Source: VGRW01 sp031396695
GTDB lineage: Bacteria; Myxococcota_A; UBA9160; SZUA-336
DNA length: 26,545 nucleotides
Direction: 5' to 3'
Assembly (NCBI GenBank): GCA_031396695.1
Contig: JANNLG010000216.1
Coordinates: 1-26,545, forward strand
Below are positions 12,680 to 19,780 of the stretch, in pieces (the stretch's first letter is position 1; each line of letters opens with the position of its first letter). The position numbers and the translations under genes are program-made. The notes beneath the pieces were generated by a model. That model saw only the letters and a program-made list of their open reading frames with translations, searched no databases and was not told where the DNA came from.

Positions 12680-13164
12680 CCCGAATCCCGCCTCGCAGAG
12701 CGGGCGCGCTGCTGGCGACCGTGTGCGCCGGTGCGCTCCTGGGCTGCTTCGGCGCGGGCGCGGAGGCGCCGCCGCCGCCCGAGCCCCCGGTCTCGGACCA
12801 GGAGGCGATGCAGTTCGCTCTGCGCGCCGAGCGCTTCTACCGCTCGCTCGAGGGCGTGCCGCTGGCCGCCACGATTACCTTCACCAACCGAGAGCTGCAC
12901 CAGTACTTCCCGACCCCGTCGGCGTTCTCGGACTACTACTCCTCGCTCGCGACAATGGCCCGACAAGAGACCCTGCGGGACGGCGAGGCCCGCCAGGTGC
13001 GGATCCGGGAGTTCCACTTCGACGGGGCCGACCAGGCCGTGGTCGAGGTGGTGCTCACCGGCAAGCACGAGCGCGAGCTGCGCTTCTGGGACGTCGACGT
13101 GGAACGCCGCGACATCTGGCGCCGGATCGACGGCGTGTGGGTGATCGTGCCCGAGAAGCTGTGA
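12676..13164 (+). CDS. Small lipoprotein of unknown function coupled to ppdK
   Basis: This 162-aa protein starts with MTRIPPRRAGALLATVCAGA and a lipobox ALLGC with Cys24, so it should be lipid-anchored after export. A proline-rich spacer (APPPPEPPVSDQEA) is followed by a ~120-residue domain. That domain contains LRAERFYRSLEGVPL, TFTNRELHQYFPTPSAFSDYY, VVLTGKHERELRFWDVDVERRD and a closing WRRIDGVWVIVPEKL. The last block resembles the terminal strand of NTF2-like folds (x-x-DGxWxI), a tentative reading only. The ATG overlaps the ppdK stop by 4 bases, so translation is coupled although the proteins act in different compartments. I do not recognise the family. Confidence 0.8.
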
Positions 13165-13250
13165 CGAGGGGATCGCCCTGATTTTGCGCGCGTGTGAAGT
13201 TCTTTTCCTCGAAGAGGGTAGTTCGCTTCACTAGCGCGCCCGCTCGAGCG

Positions 13251-13275
13251 CCGTCGAAAGCTCGACGGTCGACGG
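13251..13275. promoter_or_regulatory. Repeated dyad, candidate activator (enhancer) site for the sigma-54 promoter
   Basis: CCGTCGA (13251-13257) is followed by AAGC and then two tandem copies of TCGACGG (13262-13268 and 13269-13275). The first copy makes a perfect 7+7 dyad with CCGTCGA. Its centre lies about 95 bases before the predicted sigma-54 start point, the usual distance for an enhancer-binding-protein site. An RNA hairpin ending the upstream lipoprotein transcript is an alternative. Confidence 0.45.
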
Positions 13276-13328
13276 CGATCTGCCCGGTATCGCTGCAAAG
13301 TCGCAGGAGTTTCGGCCCGCGGCCCGCT

Positions 13329-13344
13329 TGGCATGGCGATTGCT
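13329..13344 (+). promoter_or_regulatory. Sigma-54 (RpoN) -24/-12 promoter before the sigma-factor gene
   Basis: TGGCATGGCGATTGCT fits TGGCAYR-N4-TTGCW at every defined position. The invariant GG (13330-13331) and GC (13342-13343) are exactly 10 bases apart. Transcription should start near 13355, about 25 bases before GTG 13380. A small hairpin (GTCGC-AAT-GCGAC, 13354-13366) sits at the start of the transcript. Confidence 0.75.
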
Positions 13345-13379
13345 CCCTCTCTTGTCGCAATGCGACGCAGAGCGGCCCA

Positions 13380-13934
13380 GTGACCGAGGAAGACCGGGTG
13401 ATCGTGGACGCGATCCGCGCGGGCGACCCCGCCGCGTTCCGCGATCTCTACCAGCGCCACTTCCGCCGCATTCACAGTTTTTCGATCCGGCGCCTCGGCG
13501 ACGTGGCCGAGGCCGACGACGTCTGCCAGGACGTGTTCGAGGCGGTCTTCACCTGCCTCGACCGCTTCAAGGGCGAATCCGACCTGATCGTGTGGATCTA
13601 CGGGATCACGCGGAACGTCCTCAACAACCGCCTGCGCCGCCGAGGCGGGGTCCGGCTGGTGTCGCTCGACGACATCCCGCAGGAGGCCGCGCCCCTGGAT
13701 CTGGGACCCGAGCCGCTGGCCCAGGCTCGCCAGACACTGGGCCGGGTGCGCGCGGCGATCGGCAACCTGCCGGAGGAGCAGCGCAAGGTGCTCGAACTCC
13801 GGCACGGCAAGCGCCTCAACATCCGCAAGATCGCGCAGCTCACCGGACGCAGCGAAGACGCCGTGAAGTCGAGCCTTTACCGGGCTCGGCGCTCGCTGGC
13901 CGCGCAGCTGCCGGGCGAGCGAATCACGCTCTAG
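13380..13934 (+). CDS. ECF-like RNA polymerase sigma factor
   Basis: A 184-aa sigma-70-family factor with only regions 2 and 4. Region 2 covers residues ~18-88: AAFRDLYQRHFRRIHSF, then DVCQDVFEAVFTCLDRFKG and IWIYGITRNVLNNRLRRR-type helices for core and -10 binding. Region 4 covers ~125-180: LPEEQRKVLELRHGKRLNIRK and the -35-binding helix-turn-helix QLTGRSEDAVKSSLYRARRSL. GTG 13380 is preferred over the longer frame from 13194 because the sigma-54 promoter lies inside that longer frame and region 2 begins soon after 13380; the ribosome site is weak. No recognisable anti-sigma gene follows. Control by RpoN plus an activator is predicted, making a sigma cascade. Confidence 0.88.
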   Translation: MTEEDRVIVDAIRAGDPAAFRDLYQRHFRRIHSFSIRRLGDVAEADDVCQDVFEAVFTCLDRFKGESDLIVWIYGITRNVLNNRLRRRGGVRLVSLDDIPQEAAPLDLGPEPLAQARQTLGRVRAAIGNLPEEQRKVLELRHGKRLNIRKIAQLTGRSEDAVKSSLYRARRSLAAQLPGERITL

Positions 13935-13981
13935 TCGCCACGGCGCGTCACCAAGATCCGGCGCCGCCCACCATCTCTCAG

Positions 13982-14203
13982 ATGGGCAAATCCGGCCACA
14001 CCAAAGCCTCTTGGCAGGCCCCCGGAGCGCGCTTCGGCGCTCGCTTCTGGGACGCGGTCGAGTACGAGATCGAGGCGCTCGACGCCGACGATTTCGCGCT
14101 CTTCCTGGCCGCCGATCGGCTGCCCTGCGCCGCGGGTGCGGGTCGGATCGAAGCGCTCGGCGACTCGCTCGCCGCGCTCTGCCGCGCGCGCTTTTCAAAC
14201 TGA
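13982..14203 (+). CDS. Small protein of unknown function (73 aa)
   Basis: A short frame starting at ATG 13982, 47 bases after the sigma factor. The N-terminus is basic (MGKSGHTKASWQAPGARFGAR), the centre acidic and amphipathic (FWDAVEYEIEALDADDFALF), and the end helical (IEALGDSLAALCRARF). There is no signal or membrane segment and no family is recognised. Its position after an ECF factor would suit a small sigma regulator, but nothing in the sequence shows this. Composition differs from shadow frames in having few Arg/Pro runs in the middle, which supports coding. Start choice is tentative. Confidence 0.5.
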   Translation: MGKSGHTKASWQAPGARFGARFWDAVEYEIEALDADDFALFLAADRLPCAAGAGRIEALGDSLAALCRARFSN

Positions 14204-14227
14204 CGGCGCGCGGCTACCCCTTCGCCC

Positions 14228-14803
14228 ATGCTGCGCTTCCTTCGCAAACGGCTGCGCCCGCGTCTGCTGGTCGTCTACGCGTTGGCGATCGCAGCGGTGT
14301 ACCTGTCGGACCCGACACCGGCGTCGCTGGTGCTGGGTGCGATCCCGATCGCCCTCGGTGAGTCCTTGCGGCTGTGGGCGACCGGCTACCTGCACAAGAA
14401 CGACGCGCTCACCATCGTGGGGCCCTACGCATATTTGCGGCACCCGCTCTATCTCGGCACGCTGCTGATCGCGATCGGGTTCCTGATCATGGCCTGGAAC
14501 GGGGTCGCGTTCGGCTTCGCCGCTGCCTTCGTGCTGGTCTACTTCGGTTACTACATGCCGTACAAGGACCGGATCGAGAGCGCGCGGCTCGAGTCCTTGT
14601 ATGGCGACGCGTACAGGCGCTACTCCGCTGCGGTGCCGCGGCTGGTGCCGCGACTGCATCCGTACCAGCCACTGCCCGCCGAGCGCGCGCCCGAGACGAC
14701 CTGGCGGCGCGTGCGCTTCGCCGACAACAACGAGACCGGCACGGCGCTCGTGGTCGCGGTGGGCGTGCTGTGCATGGTGGTTCGCTGGTGGGGGATCTCC
14801 TGA
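14228..14803 (+). CDS. Isoprenylcysteine carboxyl-methyltransferase-like integral membrane protein
   Basis: A 191-aa membrane protein of the ICMT/PEMT-like methyltransferase group. Hydrophobic helices lie at about residues 12-27, 34-48, 75-93 and 95-110. The family signature GPYAYLRHPLYLGTLL holds the conserved R-H-P-x-Y of the SAM site, and the C-terminal motif includes the conserved Glu in RLESLYGDAYRRYSAAVPR. A last hydrophobic segment (ALVVAVGVLCMVVRWWG) closes the protein. Bacterial members act on mostly unknown substrates, so no specific reaction is claimed. It starts 24 bases after the 73-aa gene with no clear ribosome site, and its stop lies inside the next gene (16-base overlap). Confidence 0.85.
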   Translation: MLRFLRKRLRPRLLVVYALAIAAVYLSDPTPASLVLGAIPIALGESLRLWATGYLHKNDALTIVGPYAYLRHPLYLGTLLIAIGFLIMAWNGVAFGFAAAFVLVYFGYYMPYKDRIESARLESLYGDAYRRYSAAVPRLVPRLHPYQPLPAERAPETTWRRVRFADNNETGTALVVAVGVLCMVVRWWGIS

Positions 14804-16035
14804 CGCGATCGGACCTCGCCGGTCCCGGCATCGCGGTCTTGAATCTGGGCGGCTTCGCGAATCCCGACGTGCTGCGCGTGCGCCACGACGGCGTCGACGT
14901 GGTGGTGAAGGACTGGGGCCGGCGCTCGGCCTGGGTGCGTGCGCTGGTCGCTCCCTGGCTCGCGAACCACGAGGCCGCGATGCTGGCGCGCGCCGACGGA
15001 ATTCCGGGCGTGCCGCGCCTGCACGCGCGCATCGACCGGCTGGCATTGGCGATGGAGTACGTCGAAGGCCGGCCGCTCAACCGGCACGCGCACGGCCGCG
15101 CGTTGCCGCCGCGCTTCTTCGCGGAGCTGGAAGCGATTCTCGAGCGACTCGCGCAGCGCGGCGTAACCTATCTGGATCTGCGCAGTCCCACGAACGTGCT
15201 GATCACGCCGAGCGGTGCGCCGGCGCTGGTCGATCTGGGCAGCGCGCTGCGGTTGCCGATTCCGCGCGGCTGGATCGAGCGCTTCGAGAAGCGCGCGCTC
15301 GCCAAGCTCCGCTCGCGCTTCGAGCAACAGGCGGGCTCGGCGCCGGTGGTCGCGGATTCCGAGAACGACGCGAGCGCCAACTTGAAGGCCGGTGGCTCGC
15401 GCTTCTGCCTGCGCGAGCACGGCGCGCTCGGCGATCCGATCCCGGTGGTGTTCTTGCCCGACGCCGGATCGTCCGCGCGCGTGTTTGCGCCGATTTTCGC
15501 GCGCGCCGACGCGCACGGCCGGCGCGCGATCGGCGTCGATCCGCCCGGCTTCGGCGGCTCACGCCGCGACGTGAGCACGCTCGAGCCTGCGCGCGTGGCC
15601 GCGCAGCTCGAGGCCCTGCTCGAGGCACTGCGCGTCGAGCGTGTCGATGTGGTCGGTGCGGGCTGGGGGGCGCTGGTGGGCCGCGCGCTCGCCGCGCGCC
15701 CGAAGCGAGCGGTTCGCCACCTGGTCGCGATCGCGGGCGAGGACACGAGCGCGGGCGCGGCCGAGCGGTCGCTTCGGCGCGAGCTCGCGTCGCGGGATCC
15801 GGAAGCTCTCCGCGCTCACCTGCTCGAAGCACTGCCGCGCGACTTGCCGGGCACGCTGCACCGGACGCTGGCCGCGGAGCTCGCGCGCGTCCCGGCGTCG
15901 AATCTGGCGCTCGCGTATCGCGACGACATCTTCGCCCCGACGCTCTTCGGTGTCGGCTCGAGCGAGCGCGTCGACCTGGACGCTTCGCAGGCTGGCGACC
16001 CCGACCGCGTCTGGTCGGAGCTGGCGAAACCCTAA
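14788..16035 (+). CDS. Kinase-like protein fused to a degenerate alpha/beta-hydrolase domain
   Basis: A 415-aa two-domain protein. Residues 1-185 resemble the InaA/LPS-kinase-like branch of the protein-kinase fold: Lys41 in VVVKDW, the hinge MEYVEGRPLN, catalytic loop DLRSPTNVLI (Asp130, Asn136), and DLGSA (Asp149) for the DFG. Residues ~205-415 look like an alpha/beta hydrolase (VVFLPDAGSSARVFAPIF, AIGVDPPGFGGS). However, the nucleophile elbow reads GAGWG, with Gly292 where Ser belongs, and no catalytic Asp/His pair is seen near the shortened end. The kinase half may be active while the hydrolase half probably only binds. GTG 14788 is chosen because a GGTGG site lies 7 bases upstream; it overlaps the preceding gene. 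GTG 14770 is an alternative. Confidence 0.8.
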   Translation: MGDLLTRSDLAGPGIAVLNLGGFANPDVLRVRHDGVDVVVKDWGRRSAWVRALVAPWLANHEAAMLARADGIPGVPRLHARIDRLALAMEYVEGRPLNRHAHGRALPPRFFAELEAILERLAQRGVTYLDLRSPTNVLITPSGAPALVDLGSALRLPIPRGWIERFEKRALAKLRSRFEQQAGSAPVVADSENDASANLKAGGSRFCLREHGALGDPIPVVFLPDAGSSARVFAPIFARADAHGRRAIGVDPPGFGGSRRDVSTLEPARVAAQLEALLEALRVERVDVVGAGWGALVGRALAARPKRAVRHLVAIAGEDTSAGAAERSLRRELASRDPEALRAHLLEALPRDLPGTLHRTLAAELARVPASNLALAYRDDIFAPTLFGVGSSERVDLDASQAGDPDRVWSELAKP

Positions 16036-16550
16036 GGGGTCGCGATCAGCTCGGGCGGCGCGTCGGGCGTGAGCTGTGCGGCGGGGCGTACCTCGATCTG
16101 CGGCGCCTCGCGCTGCTCGAGCTCGGTGAGCAGAGCGGCACGCAGCGAAGCCTCGCTGCACTCGCCGGTAACGCGCAGCGGCCGCGCGTTGCGCGGCGCG
16201 CGTTCGTCGCGGCCGACGCGCACGATTTCGAGACCGATCTCGTCGGCCATGGGCGGATTCTCGAAGCGCAGGCTCACGGTCTCGCCGGGCTCGATCCGAC
16301 CCTGGTGAATCCAGCTCGACCGCCAGGTCTTCGGCGAGTCCGCGAGCTGCGACGTCGACTGGAGACGCAGCTCCACCCACTCGACCGGCCGCGCGGAGCG
16401 ATTGCGCACGACGGCGCAGATCTGCGCTTGGTCGGGGATGCCTTCGAAGTGCGTGCTGTACGCGCCGCGGTAGCGCTCGAGTCGCACCGCGCCCGTGGCG
16501 CAGGAGCTCAAGCACGCGAGCAGCACGAGCAGGGGGGTTGCTCGTCGCAT
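16032..16550 (-). CDS. Lipoprotein of unknown function with FxLyD-like domain
   Basis: A 172-aa protein with a short signal (MRRATPLLVLLACLSSC) and lipobox Cys17. The mature part reads like one beta-sandwich: ICAVVRNRSARPVEWVELRLQ, then GRIEPGETVSLRFENPP and GLEIVRVG. This resembles FxLyD/CARDB-type domains that handle extracytoplasmic binding; the assignment is tentative. A Pro/Glu-rich tail ends in PPELIATP. Its stop overlaps the stop of the converging kinase/hydrolase gene by 4 bases, so no terminator separates the two transcripts. A hairpin just before its start holds the only good ribosome site. I do not recognise a specific family. Confidence 0.75.
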   Translation of the reverse strand: MRRATPLLVLLACLSSCATGAVRLERYRGAYSTHFEGIPDQAQICAVVRNRSARPVEWVELRLQSTSQLADSPKTWRSSWIHQGRIEPGETVSLRFENPPMADEIGLEIVRVGRDERAPRNARPLRVTGECSEASLRAALLTELEQREAPQIEVRPAAQLTPDAPPELIATP

Positions 16551-16555
16551 AGAGG

Positions 16556-16584
16556 GGGGACTCCGAACCCTTCTTCGGAGCCCC
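16556..16584 (-). terminator. Hairpin between the isomerase and the lipoprotein
   Basis: CTCCGAA (16561-16567) pairs with TTCGGAG (16574-16580) around 6 bases, and flanking GGGG/CCCC extends the stem with one unpaired base. On the minus strand it lies 41 bases after the isomerase stop and 5 bases before the lipoprotein start. There is no U-run. It may end the isomerase transcript, or mask the GGAG ribosome site of the lipoprotein. Confidence 0.45.
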
Positions 16585-16625
16585 GCTCGTAGGCCTTTAC
16601 ACCCGTGACAGGTGCGACAGCGTCG

Positions 16626-17240
16626 TCAGCTCGGGTCGCCCTTCGCAAGCAGCGCCTCGCGCACGAGCACGAGCCGGTCGTTGCCGAAGTACATGTCGCT
16701 GCCGTTCACGAACATGGTCGGCGAGCCGTAGCCGCCGCGCGCGATCAGCTCGTCGGTGTTCGCGCGTAGCCGGGCCTTGTACTCGGGCGCGCTGATGCGC
16801 GCGGCGAACTCGTCGACCGGCAGACCCACCCGCGCAACGATCGGATGCAGTACCGAGTCCTGCGAGATGTCCTGCAGGTCGCCCCAGTAGGCCTCGAAGA
16901 CGGCCCGCGCGTATTCGGGCAGGACGCCCCGCTCGAGCGCGAAGAATGCGCCGCGCATGGCCTTAACGCTATTCACGGGAAAGACCGCCGGCTGCCCAAC
17001 GCGCAGTCCGTAGAAGCGCGCCCAGTCGCGCAAATCCTTCGCGTAGTAGCGCGCCTTGGCGGGAACCGGCTTCGCCCGCTGCTCGTACACGCTCTCGTTC
17101 ACGGCGTTGAACACGCCGCCCACCAGGATCGGGCGCCACTCCAAGTCGGCGCCCGTCTCGCGGCAGACGTCCTCGACGCGGTGGAACGCGAGGTAGGTCC
17201 AGGGACTGCTGCAATCGAAGAAGAACTCGAGCCTCGCCAT
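16626..17240 (-). CDS. 2-hydroxychromene-2-carboxylate isomerase-like (kappa-class GST / DsbA fold)
   Basis: A 204-aa thioredoxin-fold protein of the HCCA isomerase/kappa-GST family, which uses glutathione as cofactor in the isomerisation step of naphthalene breakdown in the founding member. The active-site start is FFFDCSSPWTYLAF, with Ser11 at the place of the glutathione-activating Ser. An alpha-helical insert runs from ~55 to 150 (KARYYAKDLRDWARFYGLRVG). The C-terminal fold closes with GGYGSPTMFVNGSDMYFGNDRL, the cis-Pro and FGNDR block typical of the family. Many environmental bacteria carry such genes without naphthalene genes, so the substrate is unknown. It is divergent from frdA, with 82 bases between the starts. 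Confidence 0.88.
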   Translation of the reverse strand: MARLEFFFDCSSPWTYLAFHRVEDVCRETGADLEWRPILVGGVFNAVNESVYEQRAKPVPAKARYYAKDLRDWARFYGLRVGQPAVFPVNSVKAMRGAFFALERGVLPEYARAVFEAYWGDLQDISQDSVLHPIVARVGLPVDEFAARISAPEYKARLRANTDELIARGGYGSPTMFVNGSDMYFGNDRLVLVREALLAKGDPS

Positions 17241-17275
17241 CGCCGCCTCCGACGGAATTCTACGGGGAAAATTGG

Positions 17276-17281
17276 TAGAGT
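17276..17281 (+). promoter_or_regulatory. Possible -10 box of the frd operon
   Basis: TAGAGT at 17276-17281 matches 4/6 of the -10 consensus and is followed by GCGGCGCCG, as at icd and ppdK. No convincing -35 was found at 16-18 bases upstream. It lies in the 82-base divergent gap. Confidence 0.3.
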
Positions 17282-17311
17282 GCGGCGCCGAAACGGACCT
17301 ATGGCCCGGAC

Positions 17312-17317
17312 GAGGAG
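17312..17317 (+). promoter_or_regulatory. Ribosome binding site fixing the GTG start of frdA
   Basis: GAGGAG lies 5 bases before GTG 17323. Starting there puts the FAD-linked histidine at residue 45, as expected for the family. The frame is open further upstream, but the longer version lacks a ribosome site. Confidence 0.65.
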
Positions 17318-17322
17318 AGCGC

Positions 17323-19035
17323 GTGGAGGTCAGTCGTCACGACATCGTTCTGGTCGGCGGGGGAGGCGCGGGGTTGCGCGCCGCGATCGCCGCCGTCGAG
17401 GCGGACCCGAAGCTGACCGTGGCGTGTGTCTCGAAGCTGTATCCGATGCGCAGCCACACGGTCTCCGCCGAGGGTGGCGCCGCGGGCGTCGCGCGCGACG
17501 ACGACAACCTCGACCTGCACGCCTACGACACGCTCAAGGGCAGCGACTTTCTCGCGGACCAGGACTGCGTGGAAGTGTTCGTCGAGGCCGCCCCGAAGGA
17601 GCTCGTGCAGCTCGAGCACTGGGGCTGTCCGTGGAGCCGCGAGAAGGACGGGCGCGTGTCCGTGCGCGCGTTCGGTGGCATGACCACCAAACGCACCTGG
17701 TACGCGACCGACAAGACCGGCTTCCACATGCTGCACGCGCTCTTCCAGACGTCGCTCAAGTACGACCGGATCGTGCGTTACGACGAGTATTTCGCGACTA
17801 AGATCCTGGTCGAGAACGGCCGCGCGGTCGGCGTCGCCGCCTTCGACATGCGCACCGGCAAGATGCACGCGATGCTCGGCCGCTCGGTGATCCTGTGTAC
17901 GGGCGGGGCGGGCCGCATCTTCCCGTTCACCACCAACGCCGCCGTGAAGACGGGCGACGGCATGGCGCTCGCGTACCGCGCCGGTGTAGGGCTCAAGGAC
18001 ATGGAGTTCGTGCAGTACCACCCGACGGGTCTGCCGGGCACGGGCATCCTGATCACCGAGGCCTCGCGCGGCGAGGGCGGGTATCTCAAGAACAACAAGG
18101 GCGAGCGCTTCCTGATCGAGTACGACTACGGCGTGGGTGGCAAGGCGGAGCTCGGCCCGCGCGACATGGTCTCGCGTGCGGAGATGCGCGAGTTCCAGGC
18201 CGGCCGCGGCTTCAAGGGCCCGTACGGCGACTACGTGCACCTGGAGCTGATGCACCTGGGCGAAGAGAAGATCGACAAGAAGATCCCGTTCGTGCGCGAG
18301 CTGGCGAAGAACTACGTCGGCATCGATCCGGTCTTCGAGCCGATCCCCGTGCGCCCGGTCGTGCACTACATGATGGGCGGCGTCGACACGGACGTGAACG
18401 GCGCGACGGAGCTGCCCGGTCTTTTTGCCGCTGGAGAAGCGGCGTGCGTTTCGATCAACGGCGCGAACCGGCTCGGCTCGAACTCGCTCACCGAGTGTCT
18501 CGTGTTCGGCGCGCGCTCCGGACGCGCGGCCGCGGCGTTCGCAAGGGGTTCTTCGACGGGCGACGAGAAGAACGCGCTCGACCAGGCCCGCTCCGAGGAG
18601 GCCCGGCTCGACCGCCTGCGCGGCAAGCACGGCGGCGAGAAGATCGCGCAGATCCGGCGCGAGCTGAACTTGGCCACCGAAGCCGGCTGCGGCGTGTTCC
18701 GCGAAGAGGAGTCGATGCGCGCGGGGCTCGACACGGTCGTGCAGTTGAAGGGCCGCTACGCCGACGTCGGCCTCTCCGACCGCAGCCTGATCTTCAACAC
18801 CGAAGTGGTTCAGGCGCTCGAGCTCGGCAACATGCTCGACGTGGCCGAGACGGTGGTGCTGTCGGCGGTGAACCGGCGCGAGTCGCGCGGCGCGCACACG
18901 CGCACCGACTTCCCGAGCCGAAACGACGGCGAGTTCTGGAAGCACTCGCTGGTGAAGTTCGCGGCCGACGGGCCGCGCCTGACCTACAAGCCGGTGGTGA
19001 AGACGCGCTGGGAGCTCGAGGAGCGGAAGTACTGA
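17323..19035 (+). CDS. frdA: Fumarate reductase / succinate dehydrogenase flavoprotein subunit
   Basis: The 570-aa catalytic subunit interconverts succinate and fumarate at covalently bound FAD. The dinucleotide fold VLVGGGGAGLRAAIAA is at residues 9-24, and the FAD attachment site is His45 in MRSHTVSAEGG. Fumarate-site blocks include WGCPWSR, TDKTGFHMLHALFQTSLK, EFVQYHPTGLPGTGILITE, the catalytic-Arg region ASRGEGGYL, and RPVVHYMMGGVDTD. GANRLGSNSLTECLVFG is the second FAD motif. The text follows E. coli FrdA more closely than SdhA (WGCPWSR; FGGM; no long insertions), and the anchors downstream are FrdC/FrdD-like. frdB starts 1 base after its stop. Direction in the cell cannot be read from this. 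Confidence 0.96.
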   Translation: MEVSRHDIVLVGGGGAGLRAAIAAVEADPKLTVACVSKLYPMRSHTVSAEGGAAGVARDDDNLDLHAYDTLKGSDFLADQDCVEVFVEAAPKELVQLEHWGCPWSREKDGRVSVRAFGGMTTKRTWYATDKTGFHMLHALFQTSLKYDRIVRYDEYFATKILVENGRAVGVAAFDMRTGKMHAMLGRSVILCTGGAGRIFPFTTNAAVKTGDGMALAYRAGVGLKDMEFVQYHPTGLPGTGILITEASRGEGGYLKNNKGERFLIEYDYGVGGKAELGPRDMVSRAEMREFQAGRGFKGPYGDYVHLELMHLGEEKIDKKIPFVRELAKNYVGIDPVFEPIPVRPVVHYMMGGVDTDVNGATELPGLFAAGEAACVSINGANRLGSNSLTECLVFGARSGRAAAAFARGSSTGDEKNALDQARSEEARLDRLRGKHGGEKIAQIRRELNLATEAGCGVFREEESMRAGLDTVVQLKGRYADVGLSDRSLIFNTEVVQALELGNMLDVAETVVLSAVNRRESRGAHTRTDFPSRNDGEFWKHSLVKFAADGPRLTYKPVVKTRWELEERKY

Positions 19036-19036
19036 G

Positions 19037-19780
19037 ATGGCGGAGACGAAGCTCTACAAGATCGAAGTCCTGCGCTTCCGTCCCGAGACGGACAAGGAGC
19101 CCGTCTTCGAGACCTACGAAGTGCCGTGCATGGACGACTGGGTCGTGCTCGACGCGCTGAACGCCATCAAGGACGACATCGACCCGACGCTCTCGCACCG
19201 CTGGTCGTGCCGGATGGGCGTGTGCGGAAGCTGCGGCATGCTCGTGAACGGCCGCCCGGTGCTGACCTGCGCCGCGTTCGTGCGCAACTACACCGGCACG
19301 ATTCGCGTCGAGCCGCTCTCGAACTTCCCGATCGTGCGCGATCTGGTCGTCGATCTCGAGAGCTTCATCGACAAGATCAAGAGCGTGAAGCCCTGGATCA
19401 TCCGCAAGATCGAGAAGGACCTCTCAGAGGGCGAGTATCGCCAGTCGCCTGCGCAGCTCGAGGAATTCAAGCAGTACTCGATGTGCATCAACTGCGCGCT
19501 CTGCTACGCGGCCTGCCCGGTGCTGGCGTCGGATCCCGACTTCGTCGGTCCGGCCGCGATCGCCCTCGGCCACCGCTACAACCTGGACTCGCGCGACGAG
19601 GGGAACGCGGAGCGCTTCGAGACGCTCAACGCACACGACGGTGTGTACGCCTGCTCGTTCGCGAACGAGTGCAGCCAGGTCTGCCCCAAGCACGTCGACC
19701 CGGCGATGGCGATCCAGCAGGCGAAGCTGAACGACTTCCTGCAGTGGGCGAAGATCCTGCCCAAGAAGAGCTTCACATGA
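19037..19780 (+). CDS. frdB: Fumarate reductase / succinate dehydrogenase iron-sulfur subunit
   Basis: A 247-aa electron-transfer subunit with three clusters. The [2Fe-2S] ligands lie in SCRMGVCGSCGMLVNGRPVL plus a later Cys (near residues 56-77). The [4Fe-4S] and [3Fe-4S] ligands lie in CINCALCYAACPV (near 154-166) and CSFANECSQVCPKHVDP. Near the end, AIQQAKLNDF keeps the lysine that lies at the quinol site in E. coli FrdB (AIQQGK). It begins MAETKLYKIEVLRF, close to E. coli FrdB, and is within 3 residues of its length. Its stop overlaps the frdC start by 4 bases (ATGA). Confidence 0.96.
   Translation: MAETKLYKIEVLRFRPETDKEPVFETYEVPCMDDWVVLDALNAIKDDIDPTLSHRWSCRMGVCGSCGMLVNGRPVLTCAAFVRNYTGTIRVEPLSNFPIVRDLVVDLESFIDKIKSVKPWIIRKIEKDLSEGEYRQSPAQLEEFKQYSMCINCALCYAACPVLASDPDFVGPAAIALGHRYNLDSRDEGNAERFETLNAHDGVYACSFANECSQVCPKHVDPAMAIQQAKLNDFLQWAKILPKKSFT

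Noticed and set aside
13194..13379. Longer N-terminus of the sigma factor from ATG 13194
   Set aside because: The added residues are unlike sigma factors, and the sigma-54 promoter and dyad array lie within this stretch.
17272..17322. Longer N-terminus of FrdA from TTG 17272
   Set aside because: No ribosome site, and the extra residues (VECGAETDLWPGRGER) precede the normal FrdA start; GTG 17323 has a GAGGAG site.
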